Notes under the pieces: model-generated
Told to the model about the DNA's origin: nothing
The model's input: the letters and a program-made list of their open reading frames with translations, nothing else
Databases searched by the model: none
From: Entonaema liquescens
Taxonomy: Eukaryota; Ascomycota; Sordariomycetes; Xylariales; Xylariaceae
Length of the DNA stretch: 64,000 nt
NCBI GenBank assembly: GCA_902805475.1
Contig: CADCSX010000013.1
Location: forward strand, 173,756-237,755
Direction: 5' to 3'
Shown here: positions 36,845-50,600 of the stretch, in pieces
How positions within the stretch are numbered: position 1 is the first letter of the stretch
How the letters are laid out: each line of letters begins with the position of its first letter
Translations under genes and position numbers: made by a program

Positions 36845-38570
36845 ATGAATATTACACTAATACTTTTTTTGACAGGGATTCTAGGATTCGTATTGAATAG
36901 AAAAAATATTATATTGATGCTCATCTCGATAGAGGTGATGTTATTGTCTATAACATTTTTAATATTGGTAAGTTCACTTAATATTGATGATATAATAGGC
37001 CAAACTTATGCTATCTATATAATAGCAGTAGCAGGTGCAGAATCTGCAATAGGTTTGGGTATTCTGGTAGCTTTCTATAGATTAAATCTTTCTTTGTTTT
37101 CTTTCTATCTATCCTACAATCACACTTCGGTGCCTTTTTGTAAAAATGTGAATAAAATCCCTCAACAAATAAGATATTACTCAACTAATGTTAGCAATAG
37201 AAATTTTAGTAATTCTTATATAGACCCTTGATTCATTACCGGCATTTTTGACGCGGAAAGTTCTTTTGTAGTAACTGTTTTAAAAAATCCTAGATATAAA
37301 ACAGGGTGAAATGTTCAAGCTAGAGTACAAATAAAAATGCATGAAATCGACAGAGTTCTAATAGAAAACATTAGAAATTATTTTGGTAATATTGGTTATA
37401 TATCTAAACCTAATGATAAAAATTTAACTGTTGAATTTAGAGTTAGTACTTTAAATGATTTAATTTACATAATTATACCTCATTTTGATAAATATCCCTT
37501 AAAAACAAAAAAACATGTGGATTTCTTATTATTTAAAGATATTGTTCTATTAATGAAAAACAAAGAACATAATACTTTAGAAGGTATCCAAAAAATAGTT
37601 AATATAAAAGCGTCATTAAATACTGGTTTAACTGAAAATTTAAAAGAAGCATTCCCTAATACATTAGCTTTAAATGATTTAGATTCTAATATCTCGTATG
37701 ATAATATAGATCCTAAATGAATGGCAGGATTTTGTACAGGAGAATCAAATTTCTTTATTACAGTTCAAAATTCTAAAACCAAAACAGGTTTAGCTACATC
37801 ATTAAGGTTTTCAATTGCTCAACATTCAAGAGATTTATTCTTTTAGAAAGCTTTGTAAAATTCTTTAATTGCGGATACGTGTCTAATTATAAAAATCGTT
37901 TAATCTGCGAATTTATTGTTACTAAGATTGGTGATATAAATAAATATATTATTCCTTTTTTTGAAGAAAATTTAATATTAGGATCAAAATATTCAAATTA
38001 TTTAGATTTCAAACAAGCAGCCGAAATAATAATAAATAAGGAACATTTAAATAAAGAGGGATTAGAAAGGATTTTATTTATAAAAAAATCCCCACATTTT
38101 ATAAGGAAAAATTGTAAATAATCATAGATAAGATTAGGTCCAAAGAATACATGATCAAGGTGAAGTAAATCTTCATCTAGTTTTCCTAACAGAGCAACCT
38201 TTACGGGTTATTTCATTAGCAAGCTCTAGGAAAGCGAAACCATCAAATTGCGGGGAGTTCTTAAAGACAAATCTACTAAATTATTATAGTAATATAATAA
38301 TGGAACAGGTAATGACTCGTTGTAAGGTAATAACGATTTGTATGAAGAAATGAAATAGATAATCCGCAGCCAAACACTTATTACTATAAATTAGTAAGGT
38401 GTGCAGTTCATCGACTAAATGGTGGTTGGTGTTAATATTAATAATAATGCTTAAGATATAGTCAGACATAACTTAATAGTTATGGAATTACCCTAGCCTA
38501 CCTAAGGAAATTATATTTCTACGGAAAAGGGGGAAAACGAAGAGGAAGTATAGCTATAGAATATAAATAA
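36845..38570 (+). CDS. nad4L: NADH dehydrogenase subunit 4L (two exons)
   Basis: Exons 36845-37083 and 38540-38570 join to 89 residues: three helices with the conserved acidic residue in MLISIEVMLLSITFL and the end FYRLRGSIAIEYK. The junction TT/A restores a Leu codon exactly. The stop TAA overlaps the nad5 ATG by one base (TAATG), the usual arrangement. One group I intron with a LAGLIDADG ORF fused to exon 1. Confidence 0.95.
37084..38121 (+). pseudogene. LAGLIDADG endonuclease of nad4L intron, one frameshift
   Basis: Fused in frame to nad4L exon 1. Motif 1 PWFITGIFDAESSFVVTV, then MHEIDRVLIENIRNYFGNI, HNTLEGIQKI, motif 2 WMAGFCTGESNFFITVQN. A one-base loss in TTATTCTTTTAG near 37842 shifts the frame; the rest continues as ESFVKFFNCGYVSNYKNR and HLNKEGLERI to 38121. 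Motifs carry DAES/TGES rather than DAEG. The break is in a T-rich stretch, so a sequencing error is possible. Confidence 0.83.
37084..38539 (+). mobile_element. Group I intron of nad4L
   Basis: 1456 bp, ending in G. Classical core near the 3' end: AAATTGCGGGGAGTTCTTAA (P, 38245), ATAATCCGCAGCCAAACAC (Q, 38360), GTGCAGTTCATCGACTAAAT (R, 38401), AAGATATAGTCAGAC (S, 38453). The order ORF then core is the reverse of the nad2 and cox2 introns. Confidence 0.93.
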
Positions 38571-41500
38571 TGTATTTAGTCATAATAATCTTACCTTTAT
38601 TAGGATCTATAGTTTCTGGCTTTTTTGGTAGAAAAGTTGGGATACGTGGTGCACAGTTTATTACATGTTTTAATGTAATACTTACAACAATTTTAGCAGT
38701 GTTAGCCTTTTTTGAAGTAGGATTTAATAACATACCGGTATCAATTGAATTATTTAGATGAATTGATAGTGAATGATTTTACATTATATGAGGTTTTGAA
38801 TTCGATAGCTTAACAGTGACTATGTTAATACCCGTTTTAATTATAAGTTCTTTAGTTCATATATATTCAATATCGTACATGAGCAATGATCCCCACGTAC
38901 AACGTTTCTTTAGTTATTTAAGTTTATTTACTTTTATGATGATTATATTAGTTACAGGTAATAATTACCTGTTAATGTTTGTAGGATGAGAAGGTTACCT
39001 CAAATGCCTTATATGGCTATGCTTATATATTAGTTTAATAGTTTATATTTATGTTTATTTTTGACCTAAAAATAAAATTAATAGTAAAACAGTAAATTGC
39101 TTTAGTTCTGTCTCGAGTTTTCATAATTGTGAGAATATATCTTTAATAATAGGATCTTTATTAGGTAACTCTTATATGAGTAAATCTTCTTCAGGTATAA
39201 TAATTACTTTTATAAATTGCAGTGATAATATAGAATATTTAATGTGATTCCATCTACGTATGGTTTGCAGTGGGTATTGTAGTTCTAAAAAACCTAAGTT
39301 AAATAAAATAATCTCTAAAAATAATAAAATATTATATACCTATAAGATCAATAGTTATAATTTACCTGGTTTTGATTGACTTTATGAAAGGTTTTACGTT
39401 TCCCTATTAGGGGCTATTAAACCAAAAAAAGTAATACCTAGTAATTTCGAAAAATTTTTAACTCCTTTATCCTTAGCTACATGATATTTAGGTGGTACAG
39501 ATAAATTACCTAAATTACACGAGTCTAGTTTTATAATTAAAAAGGAAGATTTAGTATTTATCTCAGATATCCTAAAAATTAAATATAGTTTAGATATAAT
39601 TACACAATTAAAAGATAATGGTAAAGTTGTTTTTTATATTCAAAATTCTTCAATAGAAAAATTTTCCGATATAGTTAAACCATATATTTTACCTTCGTTA
39701 CATTATAAATTAAAAGGTCAACACAATAAATTAACATTATGAAGTTATAATCATACAAATAGCAGAAGTTATTCCACAAATATGAAAAACATAAAGTCTA
39801 CAATTAATTATAAAAAGGAGTACGAATTAAGTATTATACAAAAAGAAGCTTTAATTGGTATTATCTTAGGAGACGGATTTCTAGAAAGAAATAAACCTAG
39901 TCATAATACAAGATTAAGAATAGAGCAATCTTATCCTGAGAAGGAAGAATACTTAAAGAGTTTACATGAATTGTTAGAACCTTTAACTTTGATGGTACCG
40001 ACAATATTAACAAGAAATAACCAGAAAAGAGGTCTTACTACTAAATCATTATATTTTAGAACTCTTGCTATGCCTTGTTTAAACTATTATCATGAATTAT
40101 TTTATCCAAATAAAAAAAAGATAATCCCAAGAAACCTAGAAGAGTTATTGACAGCTAGAGGGCTAGCGTACTGAATCATGGATGATGGAGGGAAATCAGT
40201 GTATAACCAAACCATTCTTCATACAAGATCTTTTAGTAAAGAAGAGGTTATATATCTTCAATTTGTACTAGAGAGAAACTTTGATCTAAGAACAAGATTA
40301 GAAGAAAAAAAAGAAGATCAGTGAGTTATCTATATCCCGGTAAGACAAAAAACAAGACTTAAAGATATTGTAGGTCCATACATGCATCAAAGTATGCTTT
40401 ATAAAATATAAATTAATATATAAGTATAGTTATAGTTAGTAATTTAAAATACATCAATTATAAAAAAATGTATTCCTACTAGCAACATTGTTGAAAACGA
40501 TCAAATAAATAAAGTTAATTTATAGATCGTCGATTTAGTTCTTTTTGGATCGCGATAGACTGGATCAACAATGGGTATCTAAGTACAAGCTTAAGATGCT
40601 TAATGTACAGTCAGAATGTTTATATTTTTAATATATCAAGGCTTTAAATAAAACCAGTTAGGTATTAAAGTACAAGGAATAAATATTTAACTTTATGTAT
40701 TTCTTGCAGGGGTAGCTTATGGCTATACCTATATTTATACATATTTATTTATTCTAAACATTCGGTGGGAGTTTGTTCTTATTTATTAGTAAGTTTCTGA
40801 TTTACTAGAATAGCCGCAAACCAAAGTTCTATATCTGCATTTTTAACAAATAGAGTGGGTGATTGTTTCTTAACAGTTGGAATGTTTGCTATTTTATGAA
40901 GTCTAGGTAACTTAGATTATGCCACAGTATTTACATTAGCTCCGTACATGAACGAAAATGTGGTAACTATTATAGGTATATGTTTATTAATAGGTGCTAT
41001 GGCCAAAAGTTCTCAAGTAGGTCTTCACGTATGATTACCTATGGCGATGGAAGGTCCTACTCCAGTTTCTGCTTTAATACACGCTGCAACAATGGTTAGA
41101 AGTAGCCGTTGATTAATGTGAATTAATCAATTATGATATCGCTATATGCTGGGATCACCTTACATCAAGTTTATTTATATTTTAAGTTTATTCTTAAATA
41201 AGATAAATGATAAAATCTTGTGTTTTATAATAAAATTTTCAGCTTCTAACGAAGTTATGTCTAGCACACCACTTGTCGATGTGCGCAAGGCTATTATAAA
41301 AGGGGTTAATCAGCAGGAAACTTTAATACAAAATAAAGGATCCTCAGAGACTACACGCGATATAACTTATAATTTTTATGAATATTCTTATTTAATACCT
41401 CAACACAAAAAAAAAATGAATAGTCAGTTTTTAGAGTGATTCATAGGTTTTACAGAAGGAGATGGTTCTTTTATTGTATCTAAAAATAAAGTTTATTTTG

Positions 41501-43996
41501 ATATAACTCAAAGTCTTTCAGATATACAAGTTCTTTATTATATAAAAAAAGAATTAGGTTTCGGTAAAGTTTTAATTAGAGAGGAAGAACCTAGAAATGT
41601 AGGAGTTTTTTATGTTTCTTCAAAAGAAAATTTTACTAACTTAATTCATATTTTTAATGGGAATTTATCCACTCATTATAAAAAAGAACAATTTAAAGTA
41701 TGATTGGATACATATAACAAGCAATATAGTATGAATATTACTTTTAAAGATCAATTGGTTAAACCTAGTTTATATAGAGGTTGAATATCTGGTTTTGTAG
41801 ACGCTGAAGGTAGTTTTTATGGTAGAGTTAAGAGTTGTTCTACATCAAAACTTAGAAAAGCTCCACATTTAACATTCCAAGTGTCTCAAAAAGAATTTGA
41901 TATAATTAAAGCACTTCGAGATATATTTTTAAATACTGATACTTTAGATTTAAAAAATGTTAGATATGACAAAAGTTGAGAAGGTTGAACATTTCATTGT
42001 TCATCTTTTACTAAACTTAAAGTTATTAGAAATTATTTTTCTAGATATGAATTAAAAACAAAAAAATCTCTTTCATATACAAAATGATGTAAAATACATG
42101 ATATGATATTAAATAAGGAGCATCTTACGTTAGAAGGTTTAAATAAAATAGATCTTTTAACTAAAGATATAAACAAATTTATAAGTTAAAGATATAGTCC
42201 GATCCATATTGTAAAAATATGGCGTGCTATTCCTTAAAGTTAAGGATAGCCAACACAAATGTACTGCAGGTGTATATCTATTGATTCGTTCATCTCCTTT
42301 AATAGAATATAGTTCTGCTGTTTTATTATTAACTTTATGACTAGGTGCCGTTACTACTGTATTTAGTTCTCTTGTGGGATTATTTCAACAAGATATTAAA
42401 AAAGTTATTGCCTATTCCACAATGAGTCAATTGGGAATGATGGTTATAGCTATAGGTTTATCTTCTTATAACTTAGCTTTATTTCACCTAGTTAATCATG
42501 CTTTCTATAAGGGACTATTATTCTTAGGAGCTGGGGCTGTAATTCATGCAGTAGCAGATAATCAGGATTTCAGAAAATACGGGGGATTAATTTCATTTTT
42601 ACCTTTAACATATTCTGTTATATTAATAGCTAGTCTTAGTTTAGTAGCTTTTCCTTTTATGACAGGATTCTATAGTAAAGATTTTATATTAGAATCAGCT
42701 TTTGGTCAGTATTACTTTAGTAGTATTGCTGTATATGTCATAGCAGTAATAGGTGCAATATTTACTACTTTGTATTCAGTTAAAGTTTTATATTTAACTT
42801 TCTTAACTAACCCTAACGGATCTATGGCTTATTATAAACATGCTCATGAAGGTGATTTGTTTTTAAGTTTACCTTTAGTAGTATTAGCTATATTTTCTAT
42901 ATTTTTTGGTTATGTAACTAAAGATATTTTTATAGGTTTAGGTTCAAGTTTTTTTATCGATAACAGTATTTTTATACATCCTCTTCATGAAATAATGTTA
43001 GATACTGAATTTGCAGTTCCTGTGTTATTTAAATTATTACCTTTAGTTTTCACTATTTCATTTAGTATTTTTGCTATTATTTATTCAGAATTTTTACCTG
43101 AATCTTTAGTTAATTTTAAATTTACTAAATTAGGATATAATATTTTTGGTTTTTTTAATCAAAGATTTTTAGTAGAAATGTTTTATAATAAGTACATTAC
43201 TAATTTAGTTTTAAATTTAGGAGGACAAACTACTAAAGTATTAGATAAAGGAAGTATAGAATTAATAGGACCTTTTGGTCTTGAGTTAGGATTAATAAAA
43301 TTAAGTAAAAATATAGCATCTTTAAGTACAGGAATTGTAACTAGTTATGCATTATATATTTTAATGGGTTTTGTTATATATTTATTAATTACTTATTTAA
43401 CATTATTAAATTTTGATATAATACTATTATTTGTACTAACTGTTATTTCATTGGGTGTTGTGAATTTTTATTCTAATTTAAATAATAAAGGTTTAGAATC
43501 TAATTTTTTCAATTATTTATACTTTTATTATTTTAAGTTAAAAGATTTTTATTTTTACAATCGACATTATTTTTTACTAGTTTATCTATTTTGAATTATT
43601 CTGAATCTTTTAAATCAATATATTAATCCAGAACTTCCTAATTTATATATAGTTGAAAATGACAAGACAAGTAGTTCTAATAATGTAGATAGTTCTAGTA
43701 ATACAGAAACTAGTAATGTTAAATTTAAATATAAAGGATTAGCTGAAAGTACACATGATCAAATAGCAGAAATAGACAAAAAACTTAGTAAACTTGAGCC
43801 TAAATCTGAAAATTATGCAAAGGAAAAAGAAGCATTACTAGATGAAAGAGAATCTCTTACAGATCATATGACTTTACTTAATCAATTTAAAAGTACAAGA
43901 TTAAATGATAGCTACATTCCTCAATCTTCTGATAATAAAAGAGTGGCAGATTCTAGTCCAGCTATAGCTAGTTCATCTAAACGTAGTAGAGATTAA
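38570..43996 (+). CDS. nad5: NADH dehydrogenase subunit 5 with extended C-terminus (three exons)
   Basis: Exons 38570-38995, 40765-41096 and 42262-43996 join to 830 residues. Proton-pumping complex I subunit: LLMFVGWEG/VGVCSYLL, AMEGPTPVSALIHAATMV/TAGVYLLIR, then FQQDIKKVIAYSTMSQLGMM and FHLVNHAFYKGLLFLGAGA. After the last helices (LFVLTVISLGVVNFYSNL, HYFLLVYLFWIILNLLNQYI) there is a hydrophilic, charged tail of about 130 residues, including a likely coiled coil (EIDKKLSKLEPKSENYAKEK) and the end SSPAIASSSKRSRD. Most fungal nad5 proteins are 640-720 residues, so the tail is an unusual addition, apparently fused in frame. Confidence 0.93.
38996..40411 (+). CDS. Double LAGLIDADG_2 endonuclease fused to nad5 exon 1
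   Basis: One uninterrupted frame (code 4) from the exon to TAA at 40409, about 471 codons. The first half is a diverged LAGLIDADG_2 enzyme: ISLIIGSLLGNSYM, SGYCSSKKPK, TPLSLATWYLGGTDK, PYILPSLHYKLKG. The second half (ATG at 39782) is a complete second enzyme: ALIGIILGDGFLERN, MPCLNYYHELFYP, LAYWIMDDGGKS, GPYMHQSMLYKI. Only the second has clear acidic residues in both motifs (LGDG, MDDG). Probably two HE genes fused end to end, the downstream one active. Confidence 0.86.
38996..40764 (+). mobile_element. Group I intron 1 of nad5
   Basis: 1769 bp between GGATGAGAAGGT and GTGGGAGTTTGTTC, ending in G. Core of the GAAAACGATCAAA...GATCGTCGATTTAG...GATAGACTGGATCAACAATG...GTACAGTC type at 40493-40614, as in cob introns 3 and 4. 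Confidence 0.9.
41097..42189 (+). CDS. LAGLIDADG endonuclease fused to nad5 exon 2
   Basis: Continuous code 4 frame from exon 2; the ATG at 41146 gives 347 residues. Motif 1 WFIGFTEGDGSFIVSKN (near residue 98) and motif 2 WISGFVDAEGSFYGRVK (near residue 213), end HLTLEGLNKIDLLTKDINK. Both acidic residues are kept. No break. Typical of the nad5/cob 41-kDa-like HE group. Confidence 0.9.
41097..42261 (+). mobile_element. Group I intron 2 of nad5
   Basis: 1165 bp between GCAACAATGGT and TACTGCAGGTGT, ending in G. Core pieces: AATCAGCAGGAAACTTT (41307), CCTCAGAGACTACACGCGAT (41342), and S element AGATATAGTCCGATCC (42190). The HE ORF runs through the core in frame from exon 2. Confidence 0.9.
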
Positions 43997-44619
43997 TATG
44001 CTTTATTGTTTGTTTATTTCTAGATTTTTAACAAAAAACAGATAACTATTTGTATAAATACTGTTAAAAGTAATAAAATATTGAGGTTATTTTATCTAAC
44101 GTTAGAAAAAATAATTGTGAAAGGCCTTCATCCTTTTGGCAAAGCGGCCGACTGAGCAGTAAACAATAATATATGATTCGAATAATATAAAAAATATATA
44201 TATTTAATATACAATATAAATATAAATTCTCTTGCCCCCCTGCTTCGCAGGGGGGGCTTCGGTGCTTCGCGGCTTCGCGGCTTCGCTTAGCTTCGCTAGG
44301 GGGGGATTTGTATAAAATAAATTTCACCCAAATGGTATAATTAAATGTGTATTTCTATTCAGGTTAAGGCTACCCGATATTGAATCTATAGACCTAGTCA
44401 CCGATTTTTTTTTTATAATTAGGTCTCTTGATAGAAGCGTACAAGTTATATGGGTGTTTAACCTTATGTACTATTTACTTAACTTACCTTTGCGGTTATT
44501 TGTTTCTTGATTAATTGTATATAATACACAAATAGCTCGGCGCTCTCCACTACGAAGTAGGGAGAGCTGGGCTGCGTTATATAACATTATAAATTAAAAA
44601 AAATAATAATAAAAGGCAA
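43997..44619. other. nad5-cob spacer
   Basis: AT-rich with a GC hairpin at 44234-44306 (CCCCCCTGCTTCGCAGGGGG, GGCTTCGC repeats, TAGCTTCGCTAGGGGG) and an inverted CGCTCTCCACTACGAAGTAG / GGAGAGC pair at 44541-44568. No tRNA folded convincingly. Confidence 0.6.
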
Positions 44620-47600
44620 ATGAGAATATTAAAAAGTCATCCCTTATTAAGATTGGTTAATTCATATCTTATCGATTCATCAGAACCTAGTAATATTAGC
44701 TATTTATGAAATTTTGGGTCTTTATTAGCCGTTTGTTTGGTTATACAAATAATAACTGGTGTTACCTTAGCGATGATAAATGTGTCGCTATAAAATCTTA
44801 CAAATTGCTGGAACACCCTGATAGCAAATCAGGACAATCAGCAGGAAAGCAACTTTTAAATAAGTTGAATCTTCAGAGACTAAAGGTAAGACATGTGTTC
44901 AGTTATTAATAAATAAATTACACATGATGATATAGTCCACCCTTTCGAGAGAATAAGGGGGTTAAGGCATATTATTTTCTGTCTATTTACTTTATTAATT
45001 CCTACATATTTTGTGGCTAAATCTTATAGCAGCTTAGTAGATAGTGGAATTTCTAATTTAAACAGTGAATCAACTAATTCAGATGTATATTATGAAAACC
45101 CAGAAAAAAAATTAAATCCCTGATTCGTAACAGGGTTTGCTGACGCTGAATCATCTTTCTCTATGTCTGTATTTAAATCTAAAACAGCTGCGATAGGTTG
45201 AACTATTGAACCTTGCTTTATTATTACTTTACACAAAAAAGATATAGAGTTATTAAAAAAAATTCAGAATTTTTTTGGTGTAGGTTCAGTTGATACTGCT
45301 GGTAGTAAAATTGCACGTTATAGAGTAAGATCAAGACAAGATCTTAAGACTATTGTCTTACATTTTGAAAGATATCCGTTACAAACCACTAAAGTTATAA
45401 ATTTTGTAAGTTTTTGTAAAATATTAGAACTTATGAATAATAAATCACATACTAACGTTGAAGGGTTTTTAATACTATTATCTTTAATAAATAAACTAAA
45501 TAATCCTTTATCTGAATCTTTACTTGAAAATTTAGCACCATTAGGTGAAATACCTAATGTAGATTTAGAGTTATATTCTGCAGAGTCTTTAAATTTAAAG
45601 GATAAATTAAATCCTTGATGAATCTCTGGATTTGCAACAGGTGAAGGTTCTTTTACTTATTTTACCAGAAAACGTGTAAATGCTGCAGGTAATACGGTTA
45701 AAGATTATACTCTTGCATTTGAAATAAGTCAGAGAAGTGATAGTTTATATGTTTTAAATTTAATTGTTAATACTCTTGGGTGAGGTAAAGTATACACTGA
45801 AACGAGAGGAATAAGTAAGTTTAGATTAGTTCCTAGAGATTTAATTCTAAATGATTTAGTGCCTTTTTTTGATAAATACCCTTTAGAGGGAAATAAAGCT
45901 TTACAGTATTCTATTTGAATTCAAATTGTTAAAACTCTTCAGAAAAATCCTAGATCAGATTTCAGAGAAAATAAAGTAGAAGCTCTAATAAAAGAGTTAT
46001 CTAGTTTAAATAAATAAATAAATAATAATGCCGCCTTTCGGCATTATAGTCCAAATGTATTAGAAGCATTTAATTCTATAGAGCATAAGTCATAATGTGC
46101 TCTCTAAATCAAGTAAATTGCTGGAAACTCTTAAATAATAAGACAATCAGCAGGAAAGTTTAAATAAAATCTTCAGAGACTAAACACTTGACATTTATTA
46201 ATTTAAATGATAATATAGTCCAATCATCGTCGAGAGTTGATGTTAATATAAAGATTATTTTTCTATGTCTGTGCACAGACATACCTTTATATTCATTTAT
46301 TCAAGTATCAGGTATTAAAAATAAAATGAGATTTAATAGTTTTTCTGCTTATCCTTCGGATCAGAAGGCGAAAAAAACATCAGAAACAGTAAATTTAAAA
46401 AATTTAGATTCGTGCGCAAGCGATGAATTTTTATATTGATTTTCTGGATTTACTGACGCTGAAGGTAATTTTTTAATTACTTTAGATCGTAATTATATAA
46501 AATTAAGATTTAGAATAAATTTACATATAGATGATGTTAAAGTTCTTGAAACCATAAAATCCAGATTAAATATAGGTAGAATAGTTTCGGATACTGATAC
46601 TAGTTGTTCATATATTATTGAAGATTCTTTAGGATTAGAATTATTATGTAATATATTTAAAAATTTTCCTTTACATACTAGTAAAAAATTAGACTTTGAA
46701 AGTTTTTTGGAAGCTTTTTTAATTAGAAAAAAAGGTAAATTATCTGAATCTGATTTAAATAAAATATTATTATTAAAAAATAATATGAATTCTAAGAGAA
46801 CAGTGTTTTCATACAATACATCTAAATCTCAAATTATAATAAACCCCAATTGATTTATAGGTTTCCTAGAAGGTGAAGGTACTTTTGGTATTAAAACAGG
46901 ATCTTCTTTATATTTCCAAGTAGCTCAAAAAACCACAAGTCAAGAGTGTTTAAATGGAATTATAAATTATTTACATGATTTATCAAATAATACCCAATTA
47001 CCAGAAAATAGTAAAATATCACCTTTACATGTTACTAGTACAACTAATGCTAAAACTAATGTAGTTTCAATAGTTATAGCTAATATAGATTCTTTATATT
47101 ATTTTTTATTACCTTTATTAGATAATTCTAATATGTATTCACGTAAAAAAATAGATTTTGAATTATGAAGAATGGCCTTGTTATTAAAAATACATGGTTA
47201 CTATTTTTCAATAGAAGGAAAATTTTTATTTTTGGATATTTCCGATATTCTTAATAAAAGATATAGTGATAAAAATAGTTTAGAAGTAGAGACCATTATT
47301 AATGATATAACTAATAGATTTGAGCTTATTATGGAAAAAGAACCTTTATTTGATGTAAATCTTTATGTACCTCATATTGAAAATGTACGTAAGTTTAGTA
47401 AAATAAATAAATCTGAAAACCCTAAAGTTGTATATATTTATACAGAAAACGGGTTAATAGAAGGGTCACCTTTTTCTTCTTTTAGTCTAGCTCATAAAGC
47501 ATTAGGGTTAAAATCTAGTAGCAATACATGTAACCGTTATATTGATACAAATAGATGATATAAAAATAAATATATTTTTTCATCTAAACCTATAGATAGC

Positions 47601-50600
47601 GCGTCTAAGGATTAGATTATAGTAGAAAAATAATTTTTACTCAATGATTATGAGAGGCATTGAGTTATTATATTTTAAATTGTCTTATAAATTAAAAGAA
47701 ATAAAAGATAATTTAATCGAAAAACACTTAAATAATTTACTTATAAAACCAAGTCAAAATAATCTAGATTCTCCTATAAAGAATAAATTGCCATCAAGTA
47801 CTACAAAAGAATTTATTCTATGATTTGTAGGATTTACAGACGCCGAAGGTTGTTTTTCAATAAGAATAGAAAATGGAAAAAACATACGTCTTATTTTTAC
47901 TATTGAACTTCATAAAGATGATGCGTCAGTACTATATAAAATAGCGGATGCTTTAGGCGTAGGAAGAGTGCTTATTAATAAAAATAAAGATTCAGCCCTA
48001 TTTTTATATCTAAATTTGAAGATATAAATTCAGTTCTTATACCTTTATTTAAAATTTTCCCTCTACAAACTACTAAACACTTAGATTTTTTGAGTTTTGC
48101 AGATGCTGCATCAATAATTTTAAAATCTAAAAATTTAAATAATAAACATTTATCTCCTTTAGATTTAAAAAAATTAATAAACTTGAAACAATCTACTAAC
48201 ACTAAAAGATTAATTATTAATGAAAAAGAAAATAAACTTTTATCTGAAAAAGTTTCTATATCAAAATGGTGATTATTAGGGTTTATAGAAGGTGAAGGAA
48301 CGTTTGGTTATAAACATCTAGTCCCTTATTTTCAAATAGCTCAAAATAAAAAAAATTTATTTGTATTAAAAGCTATTGAAGCTTATTTGTTAAAGGAGTT
48401 TTCTTTAATTGATAGTAAAATAAAGAATTGGAGTTTAAATACAATTTAAACAAATTAACAGGTGTATATTCTATGACTTTGGAAAAAGTAGACGATAATT
48501 TTACTATGTTATACCTTTTTTGAATCTTTAACCTTTTAAGTAGAAAGAGTGTAGATTATGAGTGATGAGTTATTTCAGTATTCATACACAAATTAGGTTA
48601 TTTTTATCTACCTGAAGGAAAACAAATTGCATTACAAATCTCTTCATCTACTAATAAATACCGTTATACTACCAAAGTAGATTTAAATAAAATAGGATTA
48701 CCAAGTATAGAATCTATTTTTAACCTTTTAAACAAACACCGCCTTTCGACATTTATAGAGATTGTAGCCATTTTGAGCTAGTTAAAGAATTCACTATAGC
48801 TAAAGGAGGTCGTAAAGGATTTACAGTTCACATTTATGAATGTAATTCTAAATCAGATTTAAAAGAAATGAAAGGTTCACCTTTTTCAACTTACGGTGAT
48901 GGTCATGAAGTGTTAGGTTTAAGAAGATCTAGTAGAGTTATAGGAAGATATATTGACACTGGTAAATTATATAAAGATAAATATAGATTTTCATCTATAT
49001 CTTTAAAGTAAGTTAATTATTTAAGATTTATCGTAATAACTTAAAACAGACTCAATCGAGTTAGTCGATTATGCGTGATGTAAATAATGGATGATTAGTT
49101 CGTTACTTACATAGTAACACTGCTTCAGCTTTCTTCTTTTTAGTGTACTTACACATAGGTAGAGGTATATATTATGGATCTTATAGATCTCCAAGAACAT
49201 TGGTTTGAGCTATAGGAACAGTTATACTTATACTTATGATAGGTACAGCTTTCTTGGGTTATGAATATAGCCCAAAATGGTATAAATATATAAATTATTA
49301 TAACCAAAATTATTTTGCAAATTTCAAGTTTTCTTTTGTGCGTAACCACCAGGTTCGAGGTATATTATGTACAAATAAAAAAACTTACAGTACATATTCT
49401 AATAATAAAATATCTAAAGTTATACAAGAATTTTTAAAAGAAAAAATTTAAAACCTATTTTTATTTATGAGGATTTAAAAATCAAGAGACCAAAAATAAA
49501 ATTAAAACAGATAGTGATAATATTAGTGGTATTTATTTAATTTTAAATAAGACAACTTTAGATTATTATATAGGATCAGCTTCTACTAATAAATTTTATA
49601 GTAGATTTTATAGACATTTAATTAATTTTACTGGAAGTAAAATAGTTAAATTAGCTGTTAAAAAGTACGGTTTAGATCAATTCGCTTTCATTATACTAGA
49701 ATTATACCCAGAAAAAGTAAATGTTGAAAATAATAAAAAATTATTAGATTTAGAAGATTTTTATTTAAAATCCTTATTACCTAATTATAATATATTAACT
49801 GAAGCAGGTTCAAGTTTTGGTTATAAACATACTGAAATAACTCGTATTAACATGAAAACAAATTATAGTGAAGAACGTCGTAAAGCTATAGGTAACTTAA
49901 ATAGAGGTAAAACTTTTAGTGAAGAAACTCTAGTAAAAATGAAAAAAAGCTTTATCTAGAGAACCTCGTACATTTTCAGAAGAATCTTTAAATAATATGA
50001 AAAAGAAATCTAAAAGTTTAGTGTTATATAATATAAATAGTAATACTGTGTATGGTGAATACAATAGTATAACAGAAGCAGCTAAAAGTTTAAATTGTGC
50101 AGATAAAACTATTAGAAGAGCTTTAAAAACAGATAAAAAAATTTTATTAAAACGTTGAATAATTAAATATAAATAATTATGTATTTATACCATAGTCCCA
50201 TTAGTAAAAATTTTTATGCAACTTCTAGAAGAAAATAAAAATTAAAGTGGAATAACCTGACGGGGTTATTGAAGAAATATTTTATTTCTTTGGCTACATA
50301 TAGTGAAAACGATCAAAAGATTAAGGTGGTAACGCTAATTTCTTTAGCGTCCACATTAATAAGAGATCGTCGGTTATCTAGAGAATCGCGACAGACTGGG
50401 TCACTAATGGGTGTCTGAAATGATGCTTAATGCACAGTCGGAACTTTTAGTTAAATTTAGTTAACTAATAGAATATACGAATTTAAAGTTATTCTAGCTT
50501 ATTCTATTTTTTTTTAAGAATAAGTAAGTTTGTATGTTTTACCTTTCGGACAAATGTCGTTATGAGGTGACCAGATTATAAATAAAACTTTTCATACTTC

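Larger units (their letters stand above)
46087..49067 (+). mobile_element. Group I intron 2 of cob, two HE ORFs
   Basis: 2981 bp. Core again near the 5' side: AAATTGCTGGAAACTCTT (46119), GACAATCAGCAGGAAAG (46142), CTTCAGAGACTAAACACTTG (46171), GATAATATAGTCC (46208). It is the same core type as cob introns 1, 5 and 8. One intact HE is followed by a decayed paralogue in the terminal domain. Confidence 0.9.
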
